Assembly: GCA_005889345.1 (NCBI GenBank)
Contig: VBFR01000185.1
Coordinates: 1-55,814 of the forward strand
DNA: 55,814 bases
From: Chloroflexota bacterium
Lineage (GTDB): Bacteria > Chloroflexota > Dormibacteria > CF-121
Reading direction: 5' to 3'
Below, one piece after another: positions 47,523 through 55,726 of this stretch. Position 1 is the first letter of the stretch; each line of letters opens with the position of its first letter. The notes beneath the pieces are model-generated. The model did not search any database. It had not been told where the DNA came from and was given only the letters and a program-made list of their open reading frames with translations. Both the position numbers and the translations under genes were made by a program.

Positions 47523-47951
47523 CTATTCCGCGAGAAATCCGTTGTGGGCGAGCTCGAGGGTTTCCGTGGCCACCTGGTTGGCGCCAATGTCGAGCGAGGG
47601 TCCATTCCATTTGACCGGGAAGACGCCTTCGAGGTTCCAGGTCGCGACGGGATTGCCCTCGGTGTCGAGCGCGGCGATCTCCGCGGTCTGCCGCTTGACT
47701 TCGATCTTGAGCTTGGCCATCCAGTTGGCAACTTTCTTGGAATCCTTGTTGACCGGCCGTGTGAGCTTGATGTTCTGGTACTTGGCGCGCCCTGGGATGC
47801 GGTGGACGAAGGCGTTCTCGCCGCCCTCCTTGTACTCAAAGACGTCGTACTCGACCGCGAGCCCGTCGCACTTCGACCAGTTTCCAAGGTCGCCGTGGCC
47901 ATCGATCTTCACTCGGAACCGCAGGCTTTGGGCGTGGGGACTGTCAGCCAT
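47523..47951 (-). CDS. T4 gp19-like tail tube protein (second tube paralogue)
   Basis: FRVKIDGHGDLGNWSKCDGLAVEYDVFEYKEGGENAFVHRIPGRAKYQNIKLTRPV. Confidence 0.9.
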   Translation of the reverse strand: MADSPHAQSLRFRVKIDGHGDLGNWSKCDGLAVEYDVFEYKEGGENAFVHRIPGRAKYQNIKLTRPVNKDSKKVANWMAKLKIEVKRQTAEIAALDTEGNPVATWNLEGVFPVKWNGPSLDIGANQVATETLELAHNGFLAE

Positions 47952-47961
47952 CGTCTCCTCC

Positions 47962-49944
47962 TCAGCGCAGGTCGGTCAGGAAGCCCGCGCGCTCCCGATC
48001 GACCAGTAGTTCTGTTTTCAGCCGGGTGCGGATCCGGTCGTAGAGCTTGCCGGCGAGCTCGTCCATGTCCGTCTCGGCGGAGGAGTGGCTGCCCAGGGGT
48101 GAGGCGACGCCGCTTATCGTGGAGCCGGCCGCGCTGGCGGCCGATGAGCCTGCGGACGAGGCCATGCTCCTCGCACCGGATGAAATCGAGTCGTACCAGG
48201 CGCCCTGGACGGTAGACGCCCCACCATCCGTGGGAGATTCGGTGGACTCCGACTCCGCTTCGCCAGCGGTCTGCGTTGTGCGCTGCACCGCGACGACGCG
48301 TGATGGCGCCAGCGGGAGCCTCGCTGATGTCCCTCGCTCCCCCTGCGGGGGTGAGTCGGCGTAGGGGGTGTCTTCGCTCGCTCTCATGACATGAAGCTCA
48401 CGCCCTCCTTGCTGCGGTTGGTCGAGGTCGGGAGCATCGCTCGTCCGCTGCACGAAGCCCGGGCTCGCCAACGGAAGCGCCATACCCTCGACCTGCGGCG
48501 GTTCCGCGAAGGCGCCGTCGCTCGCCCTCATCACCGGGACTGCCTGCGGGTGATAGGGCTGCTTGCTCTCCGTGGAAGGAACCGCCCGTTCCCCTTGCGC
48601 CGAAGGCTCGGCATAGGGCATAGAGGCACTGGTCGACGCCGCTCGTTGGGCCGTCACCGTCGGCCGTAGCGGCCGGGCGCCGACGAGCGGGGCGATCACA
48701 GTGTCTCGACTGGATGCTGGTGAGGCGGTGGCGACGCGGCCCGGTGATTCTGACACCAGCGGCCACGTCGACGGTGAGAGATTCGCAAGGGCGACCGGCG
48801 GCGAGGACGGCAAGGCCGGCGCAAGACGCTGCAGGGCCGACGGCTCGGACGGCGACGCATCATCGGCGGCCTCTGCCAGGGACGTCGCGCTCAGCTGGAC
48901 CGACGGTGCTCGCGCCGGGATCGATGGGCGGGCGAGCGGCAAGGCCAGGCGGGGACCATCAACGGCGTCAGTCGAGGGCGGGGGCGGCGCGCCCGGCAGC
49001 GACGCTCTCCATTCCGTGACGCCAGACGAGAGCTCCACCGGAGCCGTCGGAGCTGTCGGAGCCGTCGGAGCCGTCGGAGCCATCGGAGCCAGGGGTAGTC
49101 CGATTGCCACCCGCTGCGCCACCGCGTGCGTCGGCAGTGGTCCAACCGGGGATGCGTCGATCGGCGCCGGCGTCACGGAGGAGGCGTCGATCGAATCGCG
49201 GCTGCCGGCGGAGACGTCAATCGGGTCCTTCTCCCTCTGGGGTGCCGGAGCGAGGGGGAGTTCCGCGCGCTGCACGCTGTGGTCCGGAACCTGCCTGATG
49301 GGGGCTCCGAGGCCCATCCGTCGCGACTGACCCAGCGTGAGACGCTGGGCCGGCACCAGCGCCGGCGCGGCGTCGGATGGCTCATCGGTCGGGGTCGAGG
49401 TGGCAAGAGCAGCCGACACGGCTTTTGACCGCTGTGCCACGGGAGCGATCGGCGCCGGATCGGCGCCTGGGGGCAGGCTGGTCAGTCGCTGCGTCACGGG
49501 CTCCGGTGCAACTACCGGAAGCTCGACGGCGGCGGCCGGAGGTGCGCTCATGGGAACAGGGGTGGGCCGCGCCAGGTCGGGCGCGGCCTCATCCCCATCC
49601 CACTCCCCCGACTCCGTTACCGCGCCGGCCACGCTGCGCTGCAGGCGTGGGCGCGGGATCATGGCCGGGCCGTCGCTGCGTGTCGTCGGCCGGGCCAGGG
49701 CCAGGACCAGACCTGGTGGTGCGTCGGCGCTGACCTGATGGCCCATCGTGCCAGTCGTAACCGATGGATCCTGATGGGTCGCCAGGTCATCGCTGAACTC
49801 ATCACTCGGTGCGGTGAGCGGGTGCGCGCCAACGAACCGCTGGATGGGCGGCAATCCCGCCCAGTCCCGGCGGATGACGGGCGCCGGCACCGGGCGCGGT
49901 CCCTCCGCCGCCGGTGCCTCAACCTTCCGTCGAAACGGCCACAT
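47962..49944 (-). CDS. long Pro/Ala/Ser-rich eCIS-linked protein with QR motifs and a conserved-looking helical C-terminus
   Basis: 660-aa ORF inside the eCIS operon; 12 QR dipeptides, recurrent LPLA(P/R/S); C-terminus DELAGKLYDRIRTRLKTELLVDRERAGFLTDLR. Confidence 0.8.
   Translation of the reverse strand: MWPFRRKVEAPAAEGPRPVPAPVIRRDWAGLPPIQRFVGAHPLTAPSDEFSDDLATHQDPSVTTGTMGHQVSADAPPGLVLALARPTTRSDGPAMIPRPRLQRSVAGAVTESGEWDGDEAAPDLARPTPVPMSAPPAAAVELPVVAPEPVTQRLTSLPPGADPAPIAPVAQRSKAVSAALATSTPTDEPSDAAPALVPAQRLTLGQSRRMGLGAPIRQVPDHSVQRAELPLAPAPQREKDPIDVSAGSRDSIDASSVTPAPIDASPVGPLPTHAVAQRVAIGLPLAPMAPTAPTAPTAPTAPVELSSGVTEWRASLPGAPPPPSTDAVDGPRLALPLARPSIPARAPSVQLSATSLAEAADDASPSEPSALQRLAPALPSSPPVALANLSPSTWPLVSESPGRVATASPASSRDTVIAPLVGARPLRPTVTAQRAASTSASMPYAEPSAQGERAVPSTESKQPYHPQAVPVMRASDGAFAEPPQVEGMALPLASPGFVQRTSDAPDLDQPQQGGRELHVMRASEDTPYADSPPQGERGTSARLPLAPSRVVAVQRTTQTAGEAESESTESPTDGGASTVQGAWYDSISSGARSMASSAGSSAASAAGSTISGVASPLGSHSSAETDMDELAGKLYDRIRTRLKTELLVDRERAGFLTDLR
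48331..48370. repeat. possible third, diverged REP-like element inside the QR-motif protein gene
   Basis: ccctcgctccccctgcgggggtgagtcggcgtagggggtg, coding YADSPPQGERG on the minus strand. Confidence 0.4.
49040..49090. repeat. 9-nt in-frame tandem repeat (about 5.7 copies) inside the QR-motif protein
   Basis: ggagccgtc-type units encoding TAPTAPTAPTAP on the minus strand. Confidence 0.85.
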
Positions 49945-49947
49945 ATC

Positions 49948-50112
49948 CTACGACTCCTGCTCTTCCGCGAGGCGCCGATTGATGCCGGCGATCTCTTCGA
50001 CGACGCGCTGGCGGACCGGATGCTCTAGATCGAGAATCTCTTCGAACGACCAGTGCAGGTGATACGCCACGTACGCGATCTCCTCGAAGAGGCGGTCGGT
50101 CGCGTACGTCAC
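49948..50112 (-). CDS. DUF6760-like small eCIS protein (54 aa, GTG start), absent from the supplied ORF track
   Basis: Translated by hand: VTYATDRLFEEIAYVAYHLHWSFEEILDLEHPVRQRVVEEIAGINRRLAEEQES; GTGA overlap with upstream gene. Confidence 0.85.
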   Translation of the reverse strand: MTYATDRLFEEIAYVAYHLHWSFEEILDLEHPVRQRVVEEIAGINRRLAEEQES

Positions 50113-50528
50113 AACCCCCCCAGGCGACCACCTGCCATGTCTACGGTGAACTGGTGCTTGCAGTCCGGACAGGTGACGGCCGCCTGCGTGTGCCCCTCCT
50201 GGTTGATCCTGCGATAGAGGTCCTGGAGGAACGCGAGGTCGGAGGCGAAGAGCCCTTCGATGGTCCCGGAGGTCACCTGCGGCACGGTGCCGAGCCTGGT
50301 GACCACCCGGGACAGCAGCAGGACCGTCAGGTAAGCCTCGTTGTCGCGCACCCGTGGGTCGCGCTGGGGGAGGATCTCGTCACGAGCGGTCGCCAGCCGC
50401 ATCACACCCTCGCGATGCACCGTCCCGGCCTCGTCGACGTAGCCGCGCGGCAGAGCGAAGGCGAATTCGGTGTGAAGTGGAGCGGAGGTCGAACGCTCGA
50501 CCTCCGCCATGCTGGATACCGGACTCAC
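50109..50528 (-). CDS. T4-family baseplate hub assembly chaperone-like protein with C-terminal CxxC
   Basis: FAFALPRGYVDEAGTVHREGVMRLATARDEILPQRDPRVRDNEAYLTVLLLSRVVTRLG...LFASDLAFLQDLYRRIN; CPDCKHQF. Confidence 0.87.
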   Translation of the reverse strand: MSPVSSMAEVERSTSAPLHTEFAFALPRGYVDEAGTVHREGVMRLATARDEILPQRDPRVRDNEAYLTVLLLSRVVTRLGTVPQVTSGTIEGLFASDLAFLQDLYRRINQEGHTQAAVTCPDCKHQFTVDMAGGRLGGL

Positions 50529-50986
50529 TTGACCCGCTCGAAGCCTTCCATGACGATCGTGGCTTCCTCAGTGACAACCTCGTTGGACCCCGCCTTGAGC
50601 GCCCCGGTCGTGAGCTTGGAGGGCCAGGCGTTGACGAAGTTCCAGCGTGCGATCTCGCCGGCTTCGTAGTCGTAGAGGATCACCGACCCGTTCTTGCGGG
50701 CTTCCTTGACCTTGCCGTCCAGCGCCGCCTTGTGCCACTTGTAGAGGTCCATCGAGACGTTCTTGGCTCGCTTCAGCGTCAGCGTCGGCGTCTTGTGCGC
50801 GCCCGGGATCTTCTTGATGATCAGCTTGCCGTCGGGGCCGTTCTCCTTCAGCTCGGTGACATCCATCTCGGAGGTCAAGCCGCCAACCTCGGTGAACTGT
50901 GCGATGGTGGTGCCGTCGATCTCGATCGCGAAGTTACGTGCGGCGATTGCGTCGTTGTTCGAAACATTCGGAACGCCTGCTGCCAT
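50525..50986 (-). CDS. T4 gp19-like tail tube protein (first tube paralogue)
   Basis: NFAIEIDGTTIAQFTEVGGLTSEMDVTELKENGPDGKLIIKKIPGAHKTPTLTLKRA. Confidence 0.93.
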   Translation of the reverse strand: MAAGVPNVSNNDAIAARNFAIEIDGTTIAQFTEVGGLTSEMDVTELKENGPDGKLIIKKIPGAHKTPTLTLKRAKNVSMDLYKWHKAALDGKVKEARKNGSVILYDYEAGEIARWNFVNAWPSKLTTGALKAGSNEVVTEEATIVMEGFERVK

Positions 50987-50996
50987 CTATCCCTCC

Positions 50997-52526
50997 TTAT
51001 TCGCTGAGCGATGTGCCGCCCGAGAACTGGGCGATCTTGAAGACGACGAACTCCGCGGGTTTGACCGGGGCGATCCCGATCTCGACGATGAGCTGGCCCG
51101 CGTCGATCGTCTCCGCGGTGTTCACCTCGCCGTCGCATTTGACGTAGAACGCTTCGCTGGGCGTGGCTCCGAAGAGCGCGCCGTCGCGCCAGACGCGGAC
51201 CAGGAAGGCGCTGATGGTGCGCTTGACCCGTTCCCAGAGCGCCATGTCGTTGGGCTCGAAGACCACCCACTGGGTGCCCAGCAGGATGGAACCCTCGATG
51301 TAGTTGAAGAGCCGGCGGACGTTGATGTACCGCCACGCCGGATCGCTGGAGAGGGTGCGCGCGCCCCAGACCCGGATGCCGCGACCGGGGAAGGCGCGAA
51401 TGACGTTGATCCCCTGCGGGTTCAGCAGGTCGTGCTCGCTCTTGGTGACCTGCAGCTCGAGGGAGATGGCGCCGCGGACGACTTCATTCGCCGGTGCCTT
51501 GTGCACGCCGCGGGTGTCGTCGCTGCGCGCCCAGATGCCGGCCATGTGGCCGCTCGGCGGAACGAAATTCGCCTGGCCCGCGAGCGGATCGAAGACCTTG
51601 ACCCACGGCCAGTAGAGGGTGGCGTACTTCGAGTCGTAGCCCGCCTTGTCGACCCGCCACTCGCGGATCTGCTGCGCGTTCAGCCCGGGCGGGGCATCGA
51701 GAATGGCGACCCGGTCGCCCATCAGCTCGCAGTGGGCGATCATCGCCAGCTGTACGGCCTTGACCTGGTCGGCGTCGATCATGCCGCGCTGGTACGCGGC
51801 CATCAGGTCGGGGACGCTGAGCATCGTGACGGTGTCGACGGCTTCGAGACCGGCAAATCCGGTGCGGTCGGCAGAGTTGCCCACGTACTCGTCCGGGGTG
51901 ACCCGGGCGGGCATCGTGGCGCCGCCGCCCTGAAGCGTAACCTTGCCCGGGGCGGGGACCTTCTCCAGTGCGCCGGCGGTCCCGATCTCCTCGAGCTGGA
52001 TTAGCTTCGACGCGGTCTTGACAGCAGTGACGACGTTGTTCTTGCCTTTGCGCGTCGTGACGTTGTCGTACTCTTCGCGATCCTTGCCGCGCGTGATGAT
52101 CAGCTTGAAGGTGTCTTCCGCGGCCTGCGAGGCCTCAGCGACCTCGACCTGGATGTCGTTGCCGGGCTGACCGCCCTCCAACGCCAGGACGCGATATCCG
52201 GCCAGCGACTTGTCCTTCGCGCTCGCCAGCTCCGCCTGGGCTGCGGGGGCGTGGCCGTCCGCGCCGATGCGAACGATGTACGCGGACCCACCGCCGTTCA
52301 GGAAGTAGCCATAGACGGAGTGCGCGAGGTACGACCCTTCAAGGAAGCCACCAAACGCCTGCGAGAACTGGCTCCAGTTGGTGACCAACGTTGGGCTGTT
52401 GACGGGACCCTTCTCGGCGAGACCGACGAAGGCCGCCGTTGCGGTCCCAACACCCTCGATCGGGCGTGAGCCGGCTTCGACCTCCTCTACGTATACACCG
52501 GGCGATAAGTAATTGGGCATGGGCAA
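50997..52526 (-). CDS. contractile tail sheath protein of eCIS
   Basis: NYLSPGVYVEEVEAGSRPIEGVGTATAAFVGLAEKGPVNSPTLVTNWSQFSQAFGGF...VWGARTLSSDPAWRYINVRRLFNYIE. Confidence 0.96.
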   Translation of the reverse strand: MPMPNYLSPGVYVEEVEAGSRPIEGVGTATAAFVGLAEKGPVNSPTLVTNWSQFSQAFGGFLEGSYLAHSVYGYFLNGGGSAYIVRIGADGHAPAAQAELASAKDKSLAGYRVLALEGGQPGNDIQVEVAEASQAAEDTFKLIITRGKDREEYDNVTTRKGKNNVVTAVKTASKLIQLEEIGTAGALEKVPAPGKVTLQGGGATMPARVTPDEYVGNSADRTGFAGLEAVDTVTMLSVPDLMAAYQRGMIDADQVKAVQLAMIAHCELMGDRVAILDAPPGLNAQQIREWRVDKAGYDSKYATLYWPWVKVFDPLAGQANFVPPSGHMAGIWARSDDTRGVHKAPANEVVRGAISLELQVTKSEHDLLNPQGINVIRAFPGRGIRVWGARTLSSDPAWRYINVRRLFNYIEGSILLGTQWVVFEPNDMALWERVKRTISAFLVRVWRDGALFGATPSEAFYVKCDGEVNTAETIDAGQLIVEIGIAPVKPAEFVVFKIAQFSGGTSLSE

Positions 52527-52740
52527 TCTCCTCCCTGTTGATGGCCGTCAGGTACGGTCCGAGCGTCGCATCGGCGCTCGTTCGCCACAAGGGACGAGCG
52601 GGCCAGTGAACGGGTAAGCAGCGATGCCCGAAGGGACGGCCGGCCGTGCTCGAGGCTGCCCGTTCAGGCAGGAACTTGACCCCAAGGGCTGCCCGCAGGC
52701 GACTTGTGAGGCGCCGCCGCAACCGCAAATCTAGAGGGCG
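52527..52740. promoter_or_regulatory. divergent intergenic region between the two eCIS transcription units
   Basis: Sheath unit runs leftward, DUF4255/ATPase unit runs rightward; contains direct repeat GGCTGCCCG at 52654-52662 and 52687-52695. Confidence 0.5.
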
Positions 52741-53571
52741 ATGATCCAGGACGTGGATGAGTCCCTGCGCGCCCTCGTAAAACGAGATGCCCTCAATGGA
52801 TCAAAGGCCGACATCGCCTTCGATGCGCCCAATAAAGAGTGGTCGTCGCGGCGCAATACGCCCACAGTCGATCTGTATCTCTACGACATCCGCGAGGACC
52901 TCGAGCAGCGTGAGGTGATGTGGGAGGACATTCGCGGCGATAGCCGAGATTCCCGATTGATCACCGAGCGCCGGCCGCCGCCACGTCGCTTCAAGCTCTC
53001 CTACCTCGTCACGGCGTGGACGCAGCGGCCTGAGGACGAGCACCGGCTCCTCTCGTCGCTGCTCGCGTGCTTTTTGCGCAATCCCATCATTCCGGCCGAC
53101 GCGTTGAGCGGGGTACTCGCCCAGGCGCGGCAGCCGATCCTCCTCAACATCGCGCTCCCACCACCACAGGACCGGTCGATCTCCGACGTCTGGTCGGCAC
53201 TGGGCGGCGAGCTCAAGGCCTCCCTCGATCTAGTTGTGAATGCGCCGTTCGAGGTCAACCTGGCGATTCCCGCCGGTCCGCCGGTCCTGGAAGAGCCCCG
53301 TTTCAGCTTCGCGGGTCCCGATGGCGAGAGCGAGGACGCGACCACGCCGGCGGCGCGTGGCGGCAGAGCTCGTCGAGGCGCGGTTGCTGCCGGTGCCGCG
53401 AAGCCGGTGGGTGCCCCTGGACCCGGCGGGCCAAAAGCCTCCGGGCGGCTGCAGCCCGGCGAGCCGGCCAACAAGCCTGGTGTGCCGCCCGACCAGGAAG
53501 AGATGGTTCGCTCGGGGAAAGAGAAGCAGCCCGGCCGCATTCTGCGCATTCGCGGCGTCAACCGCTCGTAG
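52741..53571 (+). CDS. DUF4255 (Pvc16 N-terminal-like) eCIS terminator/cap protein
   Basis: MIQDVDESLRALVKRDALNG...PTVDLYLYDIREDLEQRE...RRFKLSYLVTAWTQRPEDEHRLLSSLLACFL. Confidence 0.92.
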   Translation: MIQDVDESLRALVKRDALNGSKADIAFDAPNKEWSSRRNTPTVDLYLYDIREDLEQREVMWEDIRGDSRDSRLITERRPPPRRFKLSYLVTAWTQRPEDEHRLLSSLLACFLRNPIIPADALSGVLAQARQPILLNIALPPPQDRSISDVWSALGGELKASLDLVVNAPFEVNLAIPAGPPVLEEPRFSFAGPDGESEDATTPAARGGRARRGAVAAGAAKPVGAPGPGGPKASGRLQPGEPANKPGVPPDQEEMVRSGKEKQPGRILRIRGVNRS

Positions 53572-53575
53572 GCGA

Positions 53576-55726
53576 ATGAGCGTACATTCGGGCGTTCTCC
53601 CTCCACCGCTTGCGGGGGAGGGTCGGGCTGGGGGTCTCGATGAGTCACTGACCCATGTGCTTCGGCGTCTCGAGTTAATCGAGGCGCGCGTCCGGGCCGC
53701 CGTCGCTCGCCGCCGTGCGACCGATCCGGAGACCGACGATCGTTTCCGCGGGCTTTACATCTCGCAGGGTCATGTCGACCGACTACTCGCGGACAAATCG
53801 GTCCCGGCGCCACCCGACGCTGGCGCAGCGAAGGCGCGCGACGAGGCCGAGGCCGCGGCTGACGCCGCCGAGCAAAACGGTGCCGACCTTCGGCTGCGCC
53901 GCCTGGCCCGCACCTTCAATCTGGACGAAATCGACGTCGAGCTGCTCTTGATCGCGATGGCCCCGGACGTCGACGCGCGCTTCGAGCGCCTCTACGGCTA
54001 TCTGCAAGATGACGTCTCCCGGCGCCGCGCCAGCGTCGGACTCGGGCTCGAGTTGTGCGGTTTGCCATCGAGCAGCGCCTATGCACGGAGCCGTCTCGCG
54101 GCGGGCGCTCCCCTGGTGGACGAGTACCTGGTGCAGGTCGAAGAGAACGAACGGCCGGTGCTGACGCGGCCGCTGCGCGTCCCGGACCGCGTGGCGGCAC
54201 ATCTGCTCGGGAGCGATATTCCGGATCCTGTTGTCGCCGCCCTGGCGTACCAATGCGAACAAGCCAAGCCCGACCAGGCGGCAACCCTGGTTCGCTGGAT
54301 GACGGAAGAATCTCCCTCCCCCTCTGGGGGAGGGCAGGGTGGGGGCAGGCTTGCCTACATCCGTGAACGCCCCGGCGCATCCGGAGCGGCGCTCGCCTCG
54401 AGTGCTTTCGCACAGCTAGGCCGTCCGACGCTTGCGTTGGATCTCGAGCGCCTGCGGAGCGAAGATGACGTGCCGCTCGTGGCCGCCTTAGCGGCTCGCG
54501 AAGCCGGTCTCACGGGAGCCGGCATTGTGGCGGGTCCGGTTGAGGTCCTGATCGCCAGGGGACTCCCCGCAGTCCGCGCCTTTTCTGAGATGCCGGCGCT
54601 CGTGGTCCTGGTGGGCGCGCGAAGCTGGGACCCGGGCTGGGCGCGCGACGTCCCCTTCATCTGCGAGGCTCCCATCCCCGACGCCCTCCAGCGCGCCGAG
54701 CTCTGGCGCCGGAATCTCAACGGCGACACACCGCCTGACCTCGACCTGGCCGGCACGATGGCGCAGTTTCGCCTGACCGCTGAGCAGGTCCATCGCGCGG
54801 CGCGGGCGGCGCGGATGGACGCCCACGCTCGCGAGATCCCGCTCAACGAAGAGGAGCTCAAGGCCGGCGCCCGCGCCCAGAACGCCGCCGGCCTCGAGCG
54901 GTTGGCGCGCCGCATCCAGCCCGCAGTCGACTTTGCCGACCTGGTTCTGCCCCCCGATACGATGGCACAGCTCAAGGAGCTCCTGACGCGGGCGCGCTAT
55001 CGCGAGCAGGTGCTCGATGTCTGGAAGATGGGCGGCCCGTCCGCGCGGCGGCGTGGGCTAACGGCGTTGTTCGCCGGGCCCTCGGGCACTGGTAAGACGA
55101 TGGCGGCCGAGGTGCTCGCCAGCGAGCTCGGTCTTGACCTGTATACAGTCGACCTGGCGACCGTTGTCGACAAGTACGTCGGCGAGACCGAAAAGAACCT
55201 CGACCGCATCTTCGCCGAAGCGGAGCGTATCAACGGCGTGATCCTCTTCGACGAGGCCGATGCGCTGTTTGGCAAGCGTTCCGAGGTCAGCGACGCGCAT
55301 GACCGCTATGCCAACGTCGAAGTGGCCTACCTGTTGCAGCGGATGGAGCTGTTCGACGGCATCGCGATCCTGGCGACCAACCTTCGGGCCAATCTGGATG
55401 AGGCATTCACGCGCCGGTTGGATTCCCTGGTCGATTTTCCAGAGCCCGAAGCGGAATATCGTCGGCGGCTCTGGGAGCGCAGCCTGGGGAGCGACATGCC
55501 TCGGGCCGCCGAACTCGACCTGGATTTTCTCGCAGAATCGTTCAAGCTCTCTGGCGGCGCGATCCGCAACATCGCGGTGGCGGCCGCCTATGCAGCTGCC
55601 GAGGCCAAGCACCCGCTTGATATGGGCGACCTGGTGCGGGCTACCCAGCGCGAGTATCTGAAGCTTGGCCGGATGGTCGTCGAATCAGAGTTCGGGCCCT
55701 ACTACGGGTTCCTGATCCAGGCCTAA
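53576..55726 (+). CDS. eCIS AAA+ ATPase (Afp15-like)
   Basis: Walker A LFAGPSGTGKTMAAEVLASELGLDLYTVDLATVVDKYVGETEKNLDRIF, Walker B GVILFDEADALFGKRSEV; start uncertain because the first codons fall in a repeat-like sequence. Confidence 0.93.
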   Translation: MSVHSGVLPPPLAGEGRAGGLDESLTHVLRRLELIEARVRAAVARRRATDPETDDRFRGLYISQGHVDRLLADKSVPAPPDAGAAKARDEAEAAADAAEQNGADLRLRRLARTFNLDEIDVELLLIAMAPDVDARFERLYGYLQDDVSRRRASVGLGLELCGLPSSSAYARSRLAAGAPLVDEYLVQVEENERPVLTRPLRVPDRVAAHLLGSDIPDPVVAALAYQCEQAKPDQAATLVRWMTEESPSPSGGGQGGGRLAYIRERPGASGAALASSAFAQLGRPTLALDLERLRSEDDVPLVAALAAREAGLTGAGIVAGPVEVLIARGLPAVRAFSEMPALVVLVGARSWDPGWARDVPFICEAPIPDALQRAELWRRNLNGDTPPDLDLAGTMAQFRLTAEQVHRAARAARMDAHAREIPLNEEELKAGARAQNAAGLERLARRIQPAVDFADLVLPPDTMAQLKELLTRARYREQVLDVWKMGGPSARRRGLTALFAGPSGTGKTMAAEVLASELGLDLYTVDLATVVDKYVGETEKNLDRIFAEAERINGVILFDEADALFGKRSEVSDAHDRYANVEVAYLLQRMELFDGIAILATNLRANLDEAFTRRLDSLVDFPEPEAEYRRRLWERSLGSDMPRAAELDLDFLAESFKLSGGAIRNIAVAAAYAAAEAKHPLDMGDLVRATQREYLKLGRMVVESEFGPYYGFLIQA
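53595..53637. repeat. REP-like GC-rich palindromic element at the 5' end of the ATPase gene
   Basis: ttctccctccaccgcttgcgggggagggtcgggctgggggtc; same architecture as 54311-54350. Confidence 0.6.
54311..54350. repeat. REP-like GC-rich palindromic element inserted in frame in the ATPase gene
   Basis: tctccctccccctctgggggagggcagggtgggggcaggc, translated SPSPSGGGQGGG. Confidence 0.65.

Noticed and set aside
49040-49090. 9-nt tandem repeat considered as an independent regulatory VNTR
   Set aside because: It is in frame inside the QR-motif protein (TAP repeats) and is explained by low-complexity coding sequence, though copy-number variation is possible.
40433-55726. Interpretation as a type VI secretion system or a prophage
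   Set aside because: No TssB/C/J/K/L/M or ClpV; no capsid, portal, terminase, lysis or integrase genes; DUF4255, LysM adaptor, DUF6760 and Afp15-like ATPase point to eCIS.
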